The position numbers and the translations under genes were made by a program. DNA of 64,000 bases from Gerris lacustris (taxonomy: Eukaryota; Arthropoda; Insecta; Hemiptera; Gerridae): assembly GCA_951217055.1 (NCBI GenBank), contig OX578278.1, positions 19,411,605 to 19,475,604 on the forward strand. Direction: 5' to 3'. Below the pieces are notes generated by a model. That model was not told the DNA's origin. It saw nothing but the letters and a program-made list of their open reading frames with translations, and ran no database searches. Below, in pieces: positions 1 to 10,461 of this stretch (the stretch's first letter is position 1; every line of letters begins with the position of its first letter).

Positions 1-703
1 GGAAACTGAAAATTGGAATTTTTAAAATCCCTTAATATAATAGTTAATTAAGTTATTTTTTTTAATTTAGTCACCTTATAACCAATTTTAATCCTTATAT
101 TCTTTTCACATATTATTTTGTTTTTAAAACAAAACTATAGTACAGTGCTAGTACTAAAATTTTTTCTAGTGACCGTACTCTAATCTCAACCTTTGTAAAA
201 TCTTTGTGTTTTACTGCCGACTTTGTCTATTGTACTTCTAAACCGCACCCCACCTGCATTCTACCTCCACCACCTTCCACTAGACTAAAACTTCCTTCTT
301 TTAGAATTACTAGTGTTACGTTTGAGACATAATGAGTTACTTAAACTTTAACAATTTTAACACGCATTCAAGCTCTTCAAACATGATTAATTTAAGAAAT
401 ATTTAATGTTATTATCAATCCAATATATTTTTTACATTCATTTTTCGATTTCTCTTTGGGGTATGAATAAAGTCATCACAATTTTCTCTATGTATAATCT
501 ACGTATATGAGAAAGTAAACAAATAGCTGCCAATAAGTTGGCAGACATAGCTAAAAAAAAAAAAAGTTGTCACATATCTTCCTTTGTGAAGCACATATGT
601 GTGGTATATAGCTTCCTCTCATCCCCATCCCACTACGTGATAAAGAACGACAGTATGCTTTTACAACCCATTATTTTATCATTTTTTAACTGTTTCCCCT
701 TCT
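1..703. other. AT-rich intergenic sequence, no gene seen
   Basis: I see no supported gene here. Short reading frames are interrupted and of simple composition. Around 484-518 lies an isolated piece ending TATATGAGAAAGT, which matches the terminus of repeat family F1 further right. Confidence 0.5.
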
Positions 704-1077
704 ACTTTCTCATACAGAGAGAAAGTTTTGTGATGACGCGAAAATTTGATGGATTTACACGGTTTAAGTCCCCCTGAGACCAAAATAAGGATTTTAAAAA
801 ATGTCTGTCTGTCGTCTGTGCAGACGCGTGGAGCCTTAACTATTGGGCCGAATTTGACGAAGTTCTGGATACATGTTCAGAAAAATCATACCCCAAGGCC
901 AAACCGAGAAATGAAATTTAGCTCCGAATTTGGAGGCGCTCTCCTCAAAAACCGTCGATTTTAATAAAAAAAAATTCTAAAATGTAGTCTATTTAAATAC
1001 GAATATAATGATAGAAGCCGTAAAGTAGAAGCGGAAAACTCTGGGCTAAGTAATTATGAACACCTATATGATAAAGT
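704..1077 (+). repeat. Repeat family F1, copy a (internally deleted)
   Basis: It starts ACTTTCTCATACAGAGAG and ends near TATATGATAAAGT, so the ends are short inverted repeats of about 13 bp. Inside are the family landmarks: a GGATTTACACGGTTT block, a TGTCTGTCTGTC tract, and a block reading CATACATGTTCAGAAAAATC. It is shorter than copy b because most of the 3' half is missing. It has no coding capacity. The 28 bp after it (1078-1105) recur after copy b. Confidence 0.7.
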
Positions 1078-1105
1078 TTGTCTGAGTTGTCTCAGACGGA
1101 TTTTT

Positions 1106-1713
1106 ACTTTCTCATATAAAGAGAAAGTATTGTGATGGCGCGAAAATTCGATTTTGAGATTTTGATGGATTTACACGTTTTGAGGTCCCCTGAATCCAAA
1201 AAAGTGGTTTTTAAAAAATGTCTGTCTGTCTGTCGTCTGTCTGTCGTCTGTCGTCTGTCGTCTGTCATCTGTGCAGACACCTGGAGCCTAAACTACTGGG
1301 CAGATTTTGACGAAATTTGGCATACATGTTCAGAAAAATCATACCCCGAGGCGAAATCGAGAAATGAATTTTAGCTTCAAATTTAGGGGCGCTGCTCCCC
1401 AAAAACTCTGAAAAACGTGAAAAAAAAATCATTTCTCGAAAACGGTTCCGACGATTTTGATTAATAAATTCTAAAATATAGTCCTTTTAAATACGAATCC
1501 AACGATATAAGCCGTTTTCCCGGGAAAAATCTAGTTCCTGAGAAAAAAGCTTAAATCGCGGACCGAGAGAGCCAGGGTTCGATTCCCCGCCCGGGAGAAG
1601 TTATTTTTATGATAAATTTTAATGAAATGCACAATAATATTTAAATTTACATACGAAAACTAATAAATGGAAAACACTGGGCTAAATAATAATGAACTCG
1701 TATATGAGAAAGT
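1106..1713 (+). repeat. Repeat family F1, copy b (longest copy)
   Basis: This 608-bp element has inverted ends, ACTTTCTCATATA at the left and TATATGAGAAAGT at the right. A second GAGAAAGTATTG lies just inside the left end and forms a head hairpin. A CTGTCTGTCTGTC tract lies at about 1222-1270. At 1576-1586 GGTTCGATTCC matches a tRNA T-arm or pol III B-box, which suggests a tRNA-derived segment, although no A-box is clear. The element is flanked on both sides by the same 28 bp (1078-1105 and 1714-1741). The structure is seen; the class, whether MITE or SINE-like, is unresolved. Confidence 0.75.
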
Positions 1714-1741
1714 TTGTCTGAGTTGTCTCAGACGGATTTTT
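1714..1741 (+). repeat. 28-bp direct repeat with hairpin and T-run
   Basis: It is the second of two identical 28-bp blocks; the first is at 1078-1105. Each contains GTCTGAGTTGTCTCAGAC, an inverted repeat with a seven-base stem, followed by GGATTTTT. It is either an unusually long target duplication around F1 copy b or the 3' tail of the element in a head-to-tail pair. Confidence 0.7.
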
Positions 1742-1759
1742 TCTTTTTAAATTTAACAA

Positions 1760-2175
1760 AATTGTTTTGATTCTTACTTGGATAAAAGTATCAAGTTAGC
1801 AAAATTTAAAAAGCGGAGACGGTTGAAATTAAGCTCGGCTATCTGTGACCTTCTTTCGACAATCCCTCAAAATTTCAGATGAGTGTTTTTGAAGAAATAG
1901 GTGAAAATAAATGTATGTTTGTGCGCAAGAAGTAAGTAAATGTATGGTTGTGGAAGAAAAACAAATGGGTGAAGAAGATTGGAACTTATTGTTTTACCAA
2001 CTGTGGGCCTCTAATTATGACCCACCATCCAAATTACATTAAAATTGGACGAGTATGTTTTAAGATATGTTGGTTCGCAAAAATTGAAAGACAGACACAC
2101 GGAACCAAACATTTTTTTTGATGTCTAAAATGGATTTCTGTCTTAGAATTTTTCAAATTGGAGACGTAATACATT
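1760..2175 (+). repeat. Repeat family F2, copy a
   Basis: It matches the copies at 38020-38415 and, in reverse, 4033-4630. Shared blocks are a motif near AAATTTAAAAAGCGGAGACGG, a CCACCATCCAAATTACAT block, the GACAGACACACGGAACC tract, and a final GATTTCTGTCTTAGAAT block. There is no open frame of significance. The conserved terminal hairpin seen in other copies is missing here. Confidence 0.65.
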
Positions 2176-2189
2176 TTTTTTTTTCAGGG

Positions 2190-3290
2190 AATAGCATCCT
2201 TCACCTTCTTAAGGAAAGTAATTAAATTTTAATATAATAACTAATGTAATCAATTTAAATATAATATACTCGTATTGCTACTTAAATAGATAATTATTGA
2301 GAATATATATAAACAGGCATTGTGAATATATATGTATGTATGTATGTTCCATATAGTATAATATACTAAGGCATGAAATAGATCAATAGTAATCCTGTGT
2401 TAAAGCAGTCACTGGGATGTCAAAACATCGCACTAAACCGGTCTAAATAGCCTCAAGATATGTATTGTAAAGGGACAGATGTGTTATACATGTCTAAAGC
2501 GTGTCATAGTGCTAACATTATTATGGCTTCAATTCTAAAGTACGAGTATATTATGACTTATGTAAACCATTACCATATTGTGGTTCCTAATATTGAATAA
2601 TTAAGAGTTCTTATTTTTCAGAAACCAATGTCAAAAGAATCAAATCATTGATAAAAAGGAACGAGAATCCGTCAGCTGATTGTTTATGCCGTACCGCACT
2701 TAAATCAGTGAGTTACTTTCTCCTGTCCGAATTGATAACTGTATAAAGATAAATTATTTGCGAAAATTTAGACACCATCTTTATTCTCTAGGATTCACAG
2801 ATTCTAGAGTGAATTTTATTACAGCTCTTAATCATTATTCATGAGGATAAACGCGGCAATTACTTAAAAGTAATTAAGGGACAGAGATTACACTAAATAA
2901 GTTTAACGTACTATTAATGCGGGTAGGGCAGATTCATGATAGACAGCACTTCCTCAATCGCTCTCTTCATCCTTTGCCTTTTCCTGTTAATCAATTCTAC
3001 GAAATGCTTTGCCACTAATTGTCTCTGGTCTCTAGAGTATTGTTATCTCTATGCCTCAAATTTATTAACAGTTGCAGTTTAAAACGTTTACAGGCGAACT
3101 TATCACAAAAGGTCAGATGTTAAGGACGGTGAAGTGACTTCTCTGAAAAATTATAATATACATCTGAGGTCGGATAGGAATTTAAAGTTAAAAATTTAAA
3201 CATGAAGATTTATTTTATTAGAATAATAGCTTATGAAATCTATGTAAAGTCAATGTTAAATCATAGGAAGTGTGTATGGAGGTCATCCTA
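2190..3290. other. Intergenic sequence, nothing recognised
   Basis: AT-rich sequence with a short TATGTATGTATG microsatellite near 2330. No conserved coding frame, RNA gene or repeat end was recognised. Confidence 0.4.
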
Positions 3291-3296
3291 AATGAA

Positions 3297-3602
3297 TAAC
3301 ACAAACTGTCTCCCCACGTAAATTGAAATGACTTCAATATCAAAGCAGCTTTCAGCCTTCAAAAGGCCATCATCAGTGACTACTGCGGAAGAAAAAGAGT
3401 TAGATTAATTAAAAGATTTAATGAGAGGTGAGTCTACTTCATGTCGGATCGAGATCGACGTGAGAATATTACGAGACACGTTTTATTAATGTATAACTCT
3501 TTTTCTTCCGCAATAGGCACTGATGATGGCATTTTGAAGGCTAAAGCTGCTTTGATATTACAGTCATTTCAATTTATATGGAGAGACAGTTTGTGTTATT
3601 CC
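3297..3602. repeat. Long inverted repeat with hammerhead-like cores
   Basis: Arms of about 105 bp (3297-3401 and 3495-3602) are reverse complements with scattered mismatches, separated by about 93 bp. On the minus strand the left arm contains CTGATGA, a stem (GGCCTT/AAGGCT with loop TTG), then GAAAGC (3348-3376). That is the core order of a hammerhead ribozyme, CUGANGA-stem II-GAAA, with one extra U before the stem. The right arm carries a decayed version, with CTGATGA at 3520-3526 but no intact GAAA. Confidence 0.7.
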
Positions 3603-3658
3603 TTTAGTAAAATCGTCCAATAATGTTGCTCATGCATTAATAAATATTGAGAAATTAT

Positions 3659-3835
3659 GGCCGAAAGAAACGTGGATGTCCAAGACCAACCTGGAGAAGA
3701 GAAGTTGCCAGAGCAATGAGAGAGCGCTATCCCCAGGAGGTAGACTAGGACACAGGAGGATTGGAGAAAGTGGAGAAATGGGAAAAAGGTATTTGCTGGC
3801 AAAGGTGGGAGAAGCATACAAAAGTAAGTAAGTAA
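3659..3835 (+). pseudogene. LINE reverse transcriptase, C-terminal tail remnant
   Basis: The frame starting at 3659 reads GRKKRGCPRPTWRREVARAM and continues to a short AGTAAGTAAGTAAA tail. A basic 'RG.PR.TWRREV...' segment just before the stop is typical of the extreme C-terminus of insect non-LTR retrotransposon polyproteins. It has one in-frame TAG at 3746-3748 and no catalytic domain remains. It would be a 5'-truncated, dead insertion. The family is not determined. It directly follows the long hairpin at 3297-3602, but no link between the two is shown. Confidence 0.5.
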
Positions 3836-4032
3836 ATAGACAAATGCAAAGGACAAACAATGTTTTTAAAATTGAACTGATACACCTATGTTGAGTTATA
3901 TTCAAGTAAATTATCATCCATTAATAAATTAATTATCTTCTTCCAATGCAAAAATTGGACAAAAGTGCGAAAGTTTGAAATTAACAAAGAATAAAATTAC
4001 TTGAGATGTATACAAACATCTTTAAGCATTAT

Positions 4033-4630
4033 GCTTCCGAGCTTACCGAAGGTAAAGGAAGCTATGTGATCTATCTGAAAAACATAAATGTTTTACATCT
4101 CAAATTTAAATGAATTCCAAGACAGAAATCCGTTTCAGATATCAGGAGCCATTTTTGGTTCCGTGTCTGTCTGTCGGTCTGTCGTTCAATTTTTGCGAAC
4201 CAACGTATCTTAAAAACTACATGTCCAATTTTAATGAAAATTGAGTGGGAGGTCATGAGTTGCCCATTGTTGATCCCATATAAGTTTCAACTTTCTACGC
4301 TCATTTGTTTCTCTTCCACATGAGCACAACCATACATTAATTTACACCAATAGCTTCAAACGTACTTATCTGATTTGTATGAAACTTTTATAGTTTATTG
4401 AAAGTAGCCCGCAGATAGCCCCAGATTACTTTGAACCTCCTCTTTAACTTTTGCTTAATTGATACTTTAATTCAAGTAAAAATAAAAAATAAAAACAATT
4501 TTGACAGATTAAAAAAACAGGGGAAACAATTAAACAAATTAGACAATAATGGTTTGTAAAAGCATAAAATCAAAAAGTACGTGATAGCATGCGAGGAAGC
4601 TATGTGCCACACCAATTGGCAGTCTATTTT
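4033..4630 (-). repeat. Repeat family F2, copy b (near full length)
   Basis: Read on the minus strand, it begins AGACTGCCAATTGGTGTGGC and ends in the family's 3' hairpin, where GCTTCC and GGAAGC arms flank TTACCTTCGG. It contains the GACAGACAGAC tract and the ATGGGCAACTCATGACC-type block. It is the longest F2 copy here and the best reference for the family. A frame crosses it, but it is only the translation of the repeat. Confidence 0.75.
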
Positions 4631-4639
4631 TCATAAAAA

Positions 4640-5350
4640 GTTTAACAACTATCGTATAGACAGGAGACAGGATTGTTTAAATCACCCGCGATAGAATAGG
4701 CTGTTGATTACTCTGTTGTGTTACATAAAATCGCAAGGTCGCGTGTTAAACTGCTTTAGTCACGCATTCTCATAAGTGTTACAAAGCTGTCTCAAAGATT
4801 TCCTGTTGCATTATTTCATCGGAGAAATCACCGTCAATGTCTCCTATAACCCTAAAAGGAAACTGCCTTCAGGTTTAATTGGAATAAGTGTATTATATTT
4901 CTGAGTTTTTTCCTGGCAAATACCTAAAAATAGACTTTTCAAAAATTATTAAGATAAACTAATTAAATTTAATTTTCTAACAGATAGTATAAATTCGATA
5001 TTAATCAACGATTGCAGGCCCCTTAAGTTCTAGGCCCTTTAAGTATCTTGGTTTTAAAAATTGCCTGTATGTTGTCTGTAAAGACTTTAATGAACCAATT
5101 TTAGTTACACATTCAAGACAGTCAAGCCTCAAAGCGAAATCCCAGACTCATCACCTAAAAGAACTAAACTTAAAATCAATACATCAAAGTAATGGCAATA
5201 TCAGTCAATAATTATTTTAATAACCATCCTATATTAATTAAATTAAGCGAAGTTCAACAGTTCAAAAAAAGAAACAACTAAGAACATCTTACAAAGAAAT
5301 CCTATTGCACAAAGGAAACCCTTATGTAGCCGATTAAAACACAAATCCTC
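4640..5350. other. Intergenic sequence, nothing recognised
   Basis: I see no supported gene or repeat end here. There is a short CTTTAAGT duplication near 5020-5045. Confidence 0.4.
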
Positions 5351-5357
5351 CCAACAT

Positions 5358-5724
5358 AGACTGCCAATTTGTGTGACACATAGCTTCCTCGCATCCTATC
5401 ATGTATTTTATTGTTAAATTAACATTAAAATTATTGTTATATTGTTTATTGGGTAAAAACTATTAATAGTTTTAGCGATCTTTAACACTTCATAGTAGTG
5501 TCGCTATTAGTTTTACTAAAAAATTGTATTTGTAAAAAATTTCGTTTCATAATTCGTGGACACACAGACCGACAGACAGACAGACAGACAGACACGAGAC
5601 CAAAAATGTTCCCTGATGTATGAAACGGATTTCTGTCTTGGAATTTTTAAAATTGGAGGCATAAAAGTTTTTCGTTTTCAAAAGTGAACACAATGCTTCC
5701 GTTACCTTCGGTAAGCTCGGAAGC
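5358..5724 (+). repeat. Repeat family F2, copy c
   Basis: It has the F2 left end AGACTGCCAATTTGTGTG and the right-end hairpin GCTTCC...GGTAAGCTCGGAAGC, followed by AATAAATAAATAAA. The (GACA)n tract is at about 5571-5593. It is shorter than copy b. Its first 200 bp are duplicated at 5827-6015. Confidence 0.75.
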
Positions 5725-5826
5725 AATAAATAAATAAAAATATAACCATACCACAGCCTTTAATGAATAGAATATCCACACACCTAAAACAAAAGAAATA
5801 AACATAATATGATAACATCATAAAAT

Positions 5827-6015
5827 AGACTGCCAATTAGTGTGGCACACAGCTTCCTCGCATCCTATCGTGTACTACAACAATTATTGTTATATTACTT
5901 TATTATCATACTGTTTATTTTGTAAAAACTATTAATAGTTTTAGGGATCTTTAACACTTCATAGCGGTGTCGCTGTTGGTTTTACTAAAAAATTGTATTT
6001 GAAAAAAATGTTTGT
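5827..6015 (+). repeat. Repeat family F2, copy d (left end only)
   Basis: It shares with copy c the block from AGACTGCCAATTAGTGTGG through AACTATTAATAGTTTTAG to AAAAATTGTATTTG, with several substitutions, then stops. It is a truncated second copy about 470 bp downstream of copy c and in the same orientation. Confidence 0.7.
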
Positions 6016-6130
6016 CTCATTGAATAGACGAAGTTAGATTTATTCCCCGACCTTAAATTCCAATTTTAAGTATAAAGTTCACGTTTACGCGAGCGTTGCT
6101 CGTGAAATCCGCGTCACGAAGCATTTGAAG

Positions 6131-6250
6131 TCCGACGTTTCGCTTCCACTACTGGAAGCATCTTCAGGGTTGTGGTGCATCGTGATGTGTCTTGAGTCAA
6201 CATCACGATGCACCACAACCCTGAAGATGCTTCCAGTAGTGGAAGCAAAA
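6131..6250. repeat. Near-perfect hairpin with hammerhead-like core
   Basis: The sequence from about 6141 to 6244 folds back on itself with arms of about 47 bp and a short loop near 6188-6198. On the minus strand the left arm reads CTGAAGA (6167-6161), T, a perfect six-base stem (GCTTCC/GGAAGC), then GAAACGTC (6141-6134). This is the CUGANGA-stem-GAAAC-GUC order of a hammerhead, with one extra U. The right arm lacks GAAAC because it reads GGAAGCAAAAAT. Confidence 0.75.
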
Positions 6251-6299
6251 ATAGTAGTGGAATGCTAAATAGTGTCATTGTGATTAACATAAAATTATA

Positions 6300-6990
6300 C
6301 AAAATTAAATATGGTAAAATATAAACTTAAATAATAATTTGTCTTTAACAACGCCTGTGTGCCGAATTTCGTTCAAATCTATCAATTTTTACGCCAATTA
6401 TCGTTAGACAAACAAACAAACATAAAACAACTCACAAAAATTAAGATGTCACTGAAATTAAGAACTTTCTACGCTTGTTTAAAAAAACTAATAGTTGAGA
6501 ACAATAATTAAGAGTGGACATCGGTCGTGACTTACCAGATGAGTCAGCTAATAATCTTGGTGATTTGCAAGTGGAAATTGTGTTTTATGTTGTGGGAATT
6601 GTGTATTATGTTGTGGGAATTGCGTTTTATGTTGTTGGTAAGAAATGGATAAAGAGCATGTGTGCTTGTGTTTATGTTCAATCTTAAATATTCCGAAAAC
6701 TTTTGCTCATAATTCCTCAACTTTTATATAAAACATGTTAAACTCCGTTTATCCACATTGATTAACATCATGCACCCAGCAATTTGGTTCATGTAATACA
6801 TCAAATTTTAAATGTGCTTTTTCTTTAAATATTTTTTTTGTTTTACTCGTATGACCATTTTTGTAGAACAGTGTCGTTTGACTAGTGACTTATTGTTTAA
6901 TCTAAAAATAAATTACTTACAATTATACCTCGTTAAAAATTTTAATGCTGATTACATTTTTCTTAAATCCAAGAATAATATTATCAATAA
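6300..6990. other. Intergenic sequence with diverged repeat piece
   Basis: Around 6350-6475 is a block with CAATTTTTACGCCAATT and TTAGACAAACAAACAA that resembles the duplicated units at 19780-20335. A 22-bp unit containing GTTGTGGGAATTG repeats imperfectly three times at about 6580-6640. No gene was recognised. Confidence 0.45.
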
Positions 6991-6994
6991 TTTC

Positions 6995-7568
6995 AAGATA
7001 AAAAGAACTTCTTATATACTACGTTTTTAAATTTTCTGTTGAGTCGTATGTAATGTTGATACTATAATTGTTATTGGTATATAATATATAATGTTAGTAA
7101 AAAAAAAAATAGTTCCGAATTTATTTACTTCACATAAATGACAACCATCTAGAGAGCTGGTCTTAAAATAAAAGGACAAATCTTTGTACAATGGATCTCC
7201 CCAAAACCAAATCTAAACCGTGCCATCGATATATTTGAAATAATATAAATAATATAATCGATATATTTCCTGTTTTGCTGTCATTTAATGTTGTATGACA
7301 TGAAGATTGTAAATATGGGACATGGCAAAACAAATAAAATAACTTGCGGATTTTTTCCGAACTAACTTTCCATACAGCAAAATTTGCTGAAAACCAATTA
7401 AATTCTGCTGAAAGATGGCTAAAAGTATTAAAATAATGCATTATCATCGTGTTCTGAGCTATGCTAAAAGTTTCAAATGTCTTGCTATTCGGGAAGTTAG
7501 TCAGAAATCGATTGCCAGATTTGTACCGGACAAACAAACAAACAAGAAAGCAAGCTAATAAAAACGTT
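6995..7568 (-). repeat. Repeat family R, copy 1
   Basis: It is one of five copies of a 0.57-0.75-kb repeat. Landmarks are AAGATAAAAAGAACTTC at one end, an internal TACTACGTTTTT, an internal A/T homopolymer, and GCTAATAAAAACGT at the other end. The sequence AAAAACGTAGT and its complement occur near both ends, like terminal inverted repeats. The 124-residue open frame inside is not conserved in other copies and is not credible as a gene. Confidence 0.8.
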
Positions 7569-7570
7569 TA

Positions 7571-7722
7571 AGCAGTTCTTTTAGGCTCCACGCGCGTGCA
7601 CAGACGATAGACAAGCATTTGTTAAAAACCACTTTGGATTCAAGGGACCTCAAAACGTGTAAATCCATCAAAATCTCGAAATTGAATTTTTGCGCCATCA
7701 CAATACTTTCTTTTTAGAAAGT
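7571..7722 (-). repeat. Repeat family F1, copy d (left end fragment)
   Basis: Reverse complement of the first 150 bp of F1. It includes AGGCTCCACGCGCGTGCAC, CCTCAAAACGTGTAAATCC and a terminal pair of GAAAGT blocks. It abuts repeat R copy 1. Confidence 0.7.
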
Positions 7723-8483
7723 AAAAACGGTAAATACCCAAATTAGGAAATAAACATTTTTTCAAAGGGACCATAGAAAAGTGGTCAATTTGACAAGATA
7801 GTAACCTTTTACAGGTGGTTATACATTAGCAGGTTTTACTGTAATCAGAACGGAAAACGAACTAATCCTCGATAAATCAAACTGATAAGAGAGGTTTCTA
7901 TATTAAATTGGGATTTTCAATGATAATCAATATTTGGGGCTATTGATAATAAGTTAAAGAGTTGATTATTGACAGAGATAATGTGTAAATGAGTGGTTAG
8001 CATGGGAAGCAGGAGCCGCTGTGAAGTGGAAGCAAGTATCCCCAACCTGTGCCATATTGATCGAGGTAGAGTGAGAGAGAGTAACATTGAACCAGCTTAG
8101 GCATGAGGGGGAGGTAACTTAATGGACAACCATACTCAGCTCATATCCACTGTCGCCTTTCAATACCTCATCTCATTATTATAATGCATGCATATATTAT
8201 TACGAGTGTGTGTGTGTTCTGAATCTTTCATTATACATACATACATGTGTTTACGCTCATATTTGTTATTTATATTATGTCTCCAAATGTTGGGAATTTA
8301 TTTTATGTTTAATATCATACGTAAAAAATAGGTATGAGCTTGGACTTTCAATATGACTTTAGAAGGATAAATAATGCAGAATTACTTTTCAAAAGATAAC
8401 TTATTTTAATAAATCGTTTCTAACCAAAGAAGGGACTGATCGAAATTAACTCTTTCCTATAGGAATTGAACTACAAAACTGCT
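7723..8483. other. Intergenic sequence, nothing recognised
   Basis: No coding or RNA gene is seen. It has a short TGTGTGTGTG/ACATACATAC low-complexity tract near 8208-8245. Confidence 0.4.
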
Positions 8484-8920
8484 AATTTTGATGGATTTAC
8501 ACGTTTTGAGGTCCTCTGAGTCTAAAAAAAGTGGTTTTCAAAAATGTCTGTCTATCGTCGTGGAGCCTAAACTACTGGGCCGATTTTGACGAAATTTGGC
8601 ATACATGTTCAAAAAAATCACACCCCAAGGAAAAAATCGAGAAATGAATTTTAGCTCCGAATTTGGGGGTATAACCTTCCAAAAACTCTGAAAAAACAAA
8701 TCTAACGATATAAGCCGTTTTCCCGGGAAAAATTGATTCCTGAGAAAATACCTTTACAACTTTTTTACGTGGACGGAGAGAGGCCGGGTTCGATTACCCG
8801 CCGAGAAGTTATTTTTATGATACATTTTAATAAAATGTTCAATAATAATTAAATGTACCTACGAAAACTAATAAATGGAAAACACTGGGCTAAGTAATTA
8901 TGAACTCGTTATGAGAAAGT
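8484..8920 (+). repeat. Repeat family F1, copy c (5' truncated)
   Basis: It starts inside F1 at TTTTGATGGATTTACACG and runs to the normal right end ATGAGAAAGT. It includes the tRNA-like T-arm GGGTTCGATTACCC near 8786-8799 and the CGTTTTCCCGGGAAAAAT block. The left inverted end is missing, and so is the 28-bp tail found after copies a and b. Confidence 0.7.
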
Positions 8921-9012
8921 TTTTTAAGAATATGTTTCAGTACCTCACAACTCACAATCCATTTTATTATATTAGTATTTTTTGCACTATCCCTTAAAAT
9001 ATTATTGTAATT

Positions 9013-9019
9013 AAATATA

Positions 9020-9110
<91 letters not shown>

Positions 9111-9120
9111 CATATATATA
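9013..9120. repeat. (AT)n microsatellite
   Basis: About 100 bp of almost pure TA dinucleotide repeat. It sits exactly where the 3' tail of the minus-strand LINE to its right would lie, so it may have grown from that tail. Confidence 0.9.
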
Positions 9121-9455
9121 TTATTTTTTTCCTTTTTTCGTTTTATTTGTATATTATACCTACAATCTACAATAGTATATTGTTAAGTAATAATGATATT
9201 CCTGAATCTAAATGGCATGGTAGTCATGGTGTGAGAAACTGTCCAATGACAGCACTCACAATTGACATGCATACAATATTCTATCTGAAATTTATTTTAA
9301 TAAATTACGTGGCCACTGGCATTTCAGTCGTCGGGGAGGATTTCCAGGAATGGAATTAGAAGAGAGGTTTTGGAATGAAGGATTAGGATGATGGGATACA
9401 GAATCGTGAAAAGTTTGATACCTGGAGGGGGCTAGATCAGAAACAAAGGGTACTT

Positions 9456-9824
9456 TTAGGTCGTTATGATGAGGTTGGAAACAAAAACGGGAGCATTCGT
9501 TATTTTCCTGAGGATTTTAGATTGAAGGGTTTGGATACGGAAGGAGTTAAAGCGCTTGGTACAACCCCATGTCCATATGGGTTTTATTATAGTGTTATAT
9601 AAGAGAAGTTTGTTATGTGTACGGAGTTGTGATTTGTGATGTAAGAGCCGGTGTAAAAGTTTATAACGACGGTTAGTTTCGTGTCTTTTGAGTTTTGTGT
9701 GGTGTGCCCAGGTTAAACGTCGATCAAGGTGTAACCCAAGGTAACGGACTGTACTGGAATGAGGAATAAGGATTTTGTTTAGGGTTACAGGTTCACAGAT
9801 ACCATGCCTCAGAGCAAAGTTCAC
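9456..9824 (-). pseudogene. LINE RT thumb/C-terminal segment (part of Jockey copy)
   Basis: This 122-residue open segment carries VRYLGLHLDRRLTWAHH and a later KLLLYNTIIKPIWTWGC block. Both are hallmarks of the region after the polymerase palm in Jockey-clade elements. The usual 'Y G..LWG' block is represented by IWTWGC. The frame shifts just after position 9456, and the true C-terminal residues (SDLAPSRYQTF...CQWPRNLL) continue in another frame to 9292. Confidence 0.8.
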
Positions 9825-10086
9825 GTGGTTACTTTTACTTTGGTTTATCTTTATTCTCCATTTCTTCAGCCAGGATTCAAGATAAATTAAATGTTTTTGT
9901 ACATGGTCAGAAGCTGTACGTCTAGATTCGTGAGATGAAAGAATGCAATTGTCATCTGTGAAGGATGTGAGAGTGGTATGAGGATGTTCAGGAATGTCAG
10001 CTGTGAAAAGGGAATATAGAATTGGAGCTAGAATACTCCCTTGGGGTACACCTGCTTTTATCAGGTAGATTGATGAAGTGGAGAGG

Positions 10087-10461
10087 TTACAAAAGACGTG
10101 GTAGAATCGGTTTTCGAGGAAAGATTTTAGGATCAGGGAGTATATGGGAGGAAGACTGCCCTTTACCTTTCAAAGTATGCCGGCGGTCAAAGGCCTGAGC
10201 CTCATCTAGGAAGATCGCCGAACAGTACTTTTTCTGTTCAAGGTAGGAGGAGATTACATCAACAACTCTATGATATTGTTGGATTGTGGAATGAAGTGAG
10301 CGGAAGCCTAGGTGGTGATTGGGTATAATATTGAGGAAAGTAATAATAGGGTTAATTCGACGAAGTAGAAGTCTTTTTAGAATTTCCCCCATTCTTGGGA
10401 GGAGACTAATTGGACGGTAGAAAGATGGTAAATGGATATGTTTGGAAGGTTGTTGGATCAA
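10087..10461 (-). pseudogene. LINE RT fingers/palm segment (part of Jockey copy)
   Basis: The segment contains FYRPISLLPRMGEILKRLLL, a HHLGFRSLHST block and FLDEAQAFDR, the order expected for RT motifs 1 to 3. In intact relatives the third block reads FLDVAQAFD, so one residue differs. A frameshift soon after AQAFDR moves the rest of the palm into another frame. The apparent first residue is a TTG codon and not a real start. Confidence 0.8.

Noticed and set aside
7163..7537. 124-codon frame on the minus strand
   Set aside because: It is the translation of repeat R copy 1. Other R copies carry stops in this frame.
9147..9359. 70-codon plus-strand frame
   Set aside because: It lies antisense to the C-terminus and 3' UTR of the decayed Jockey element.
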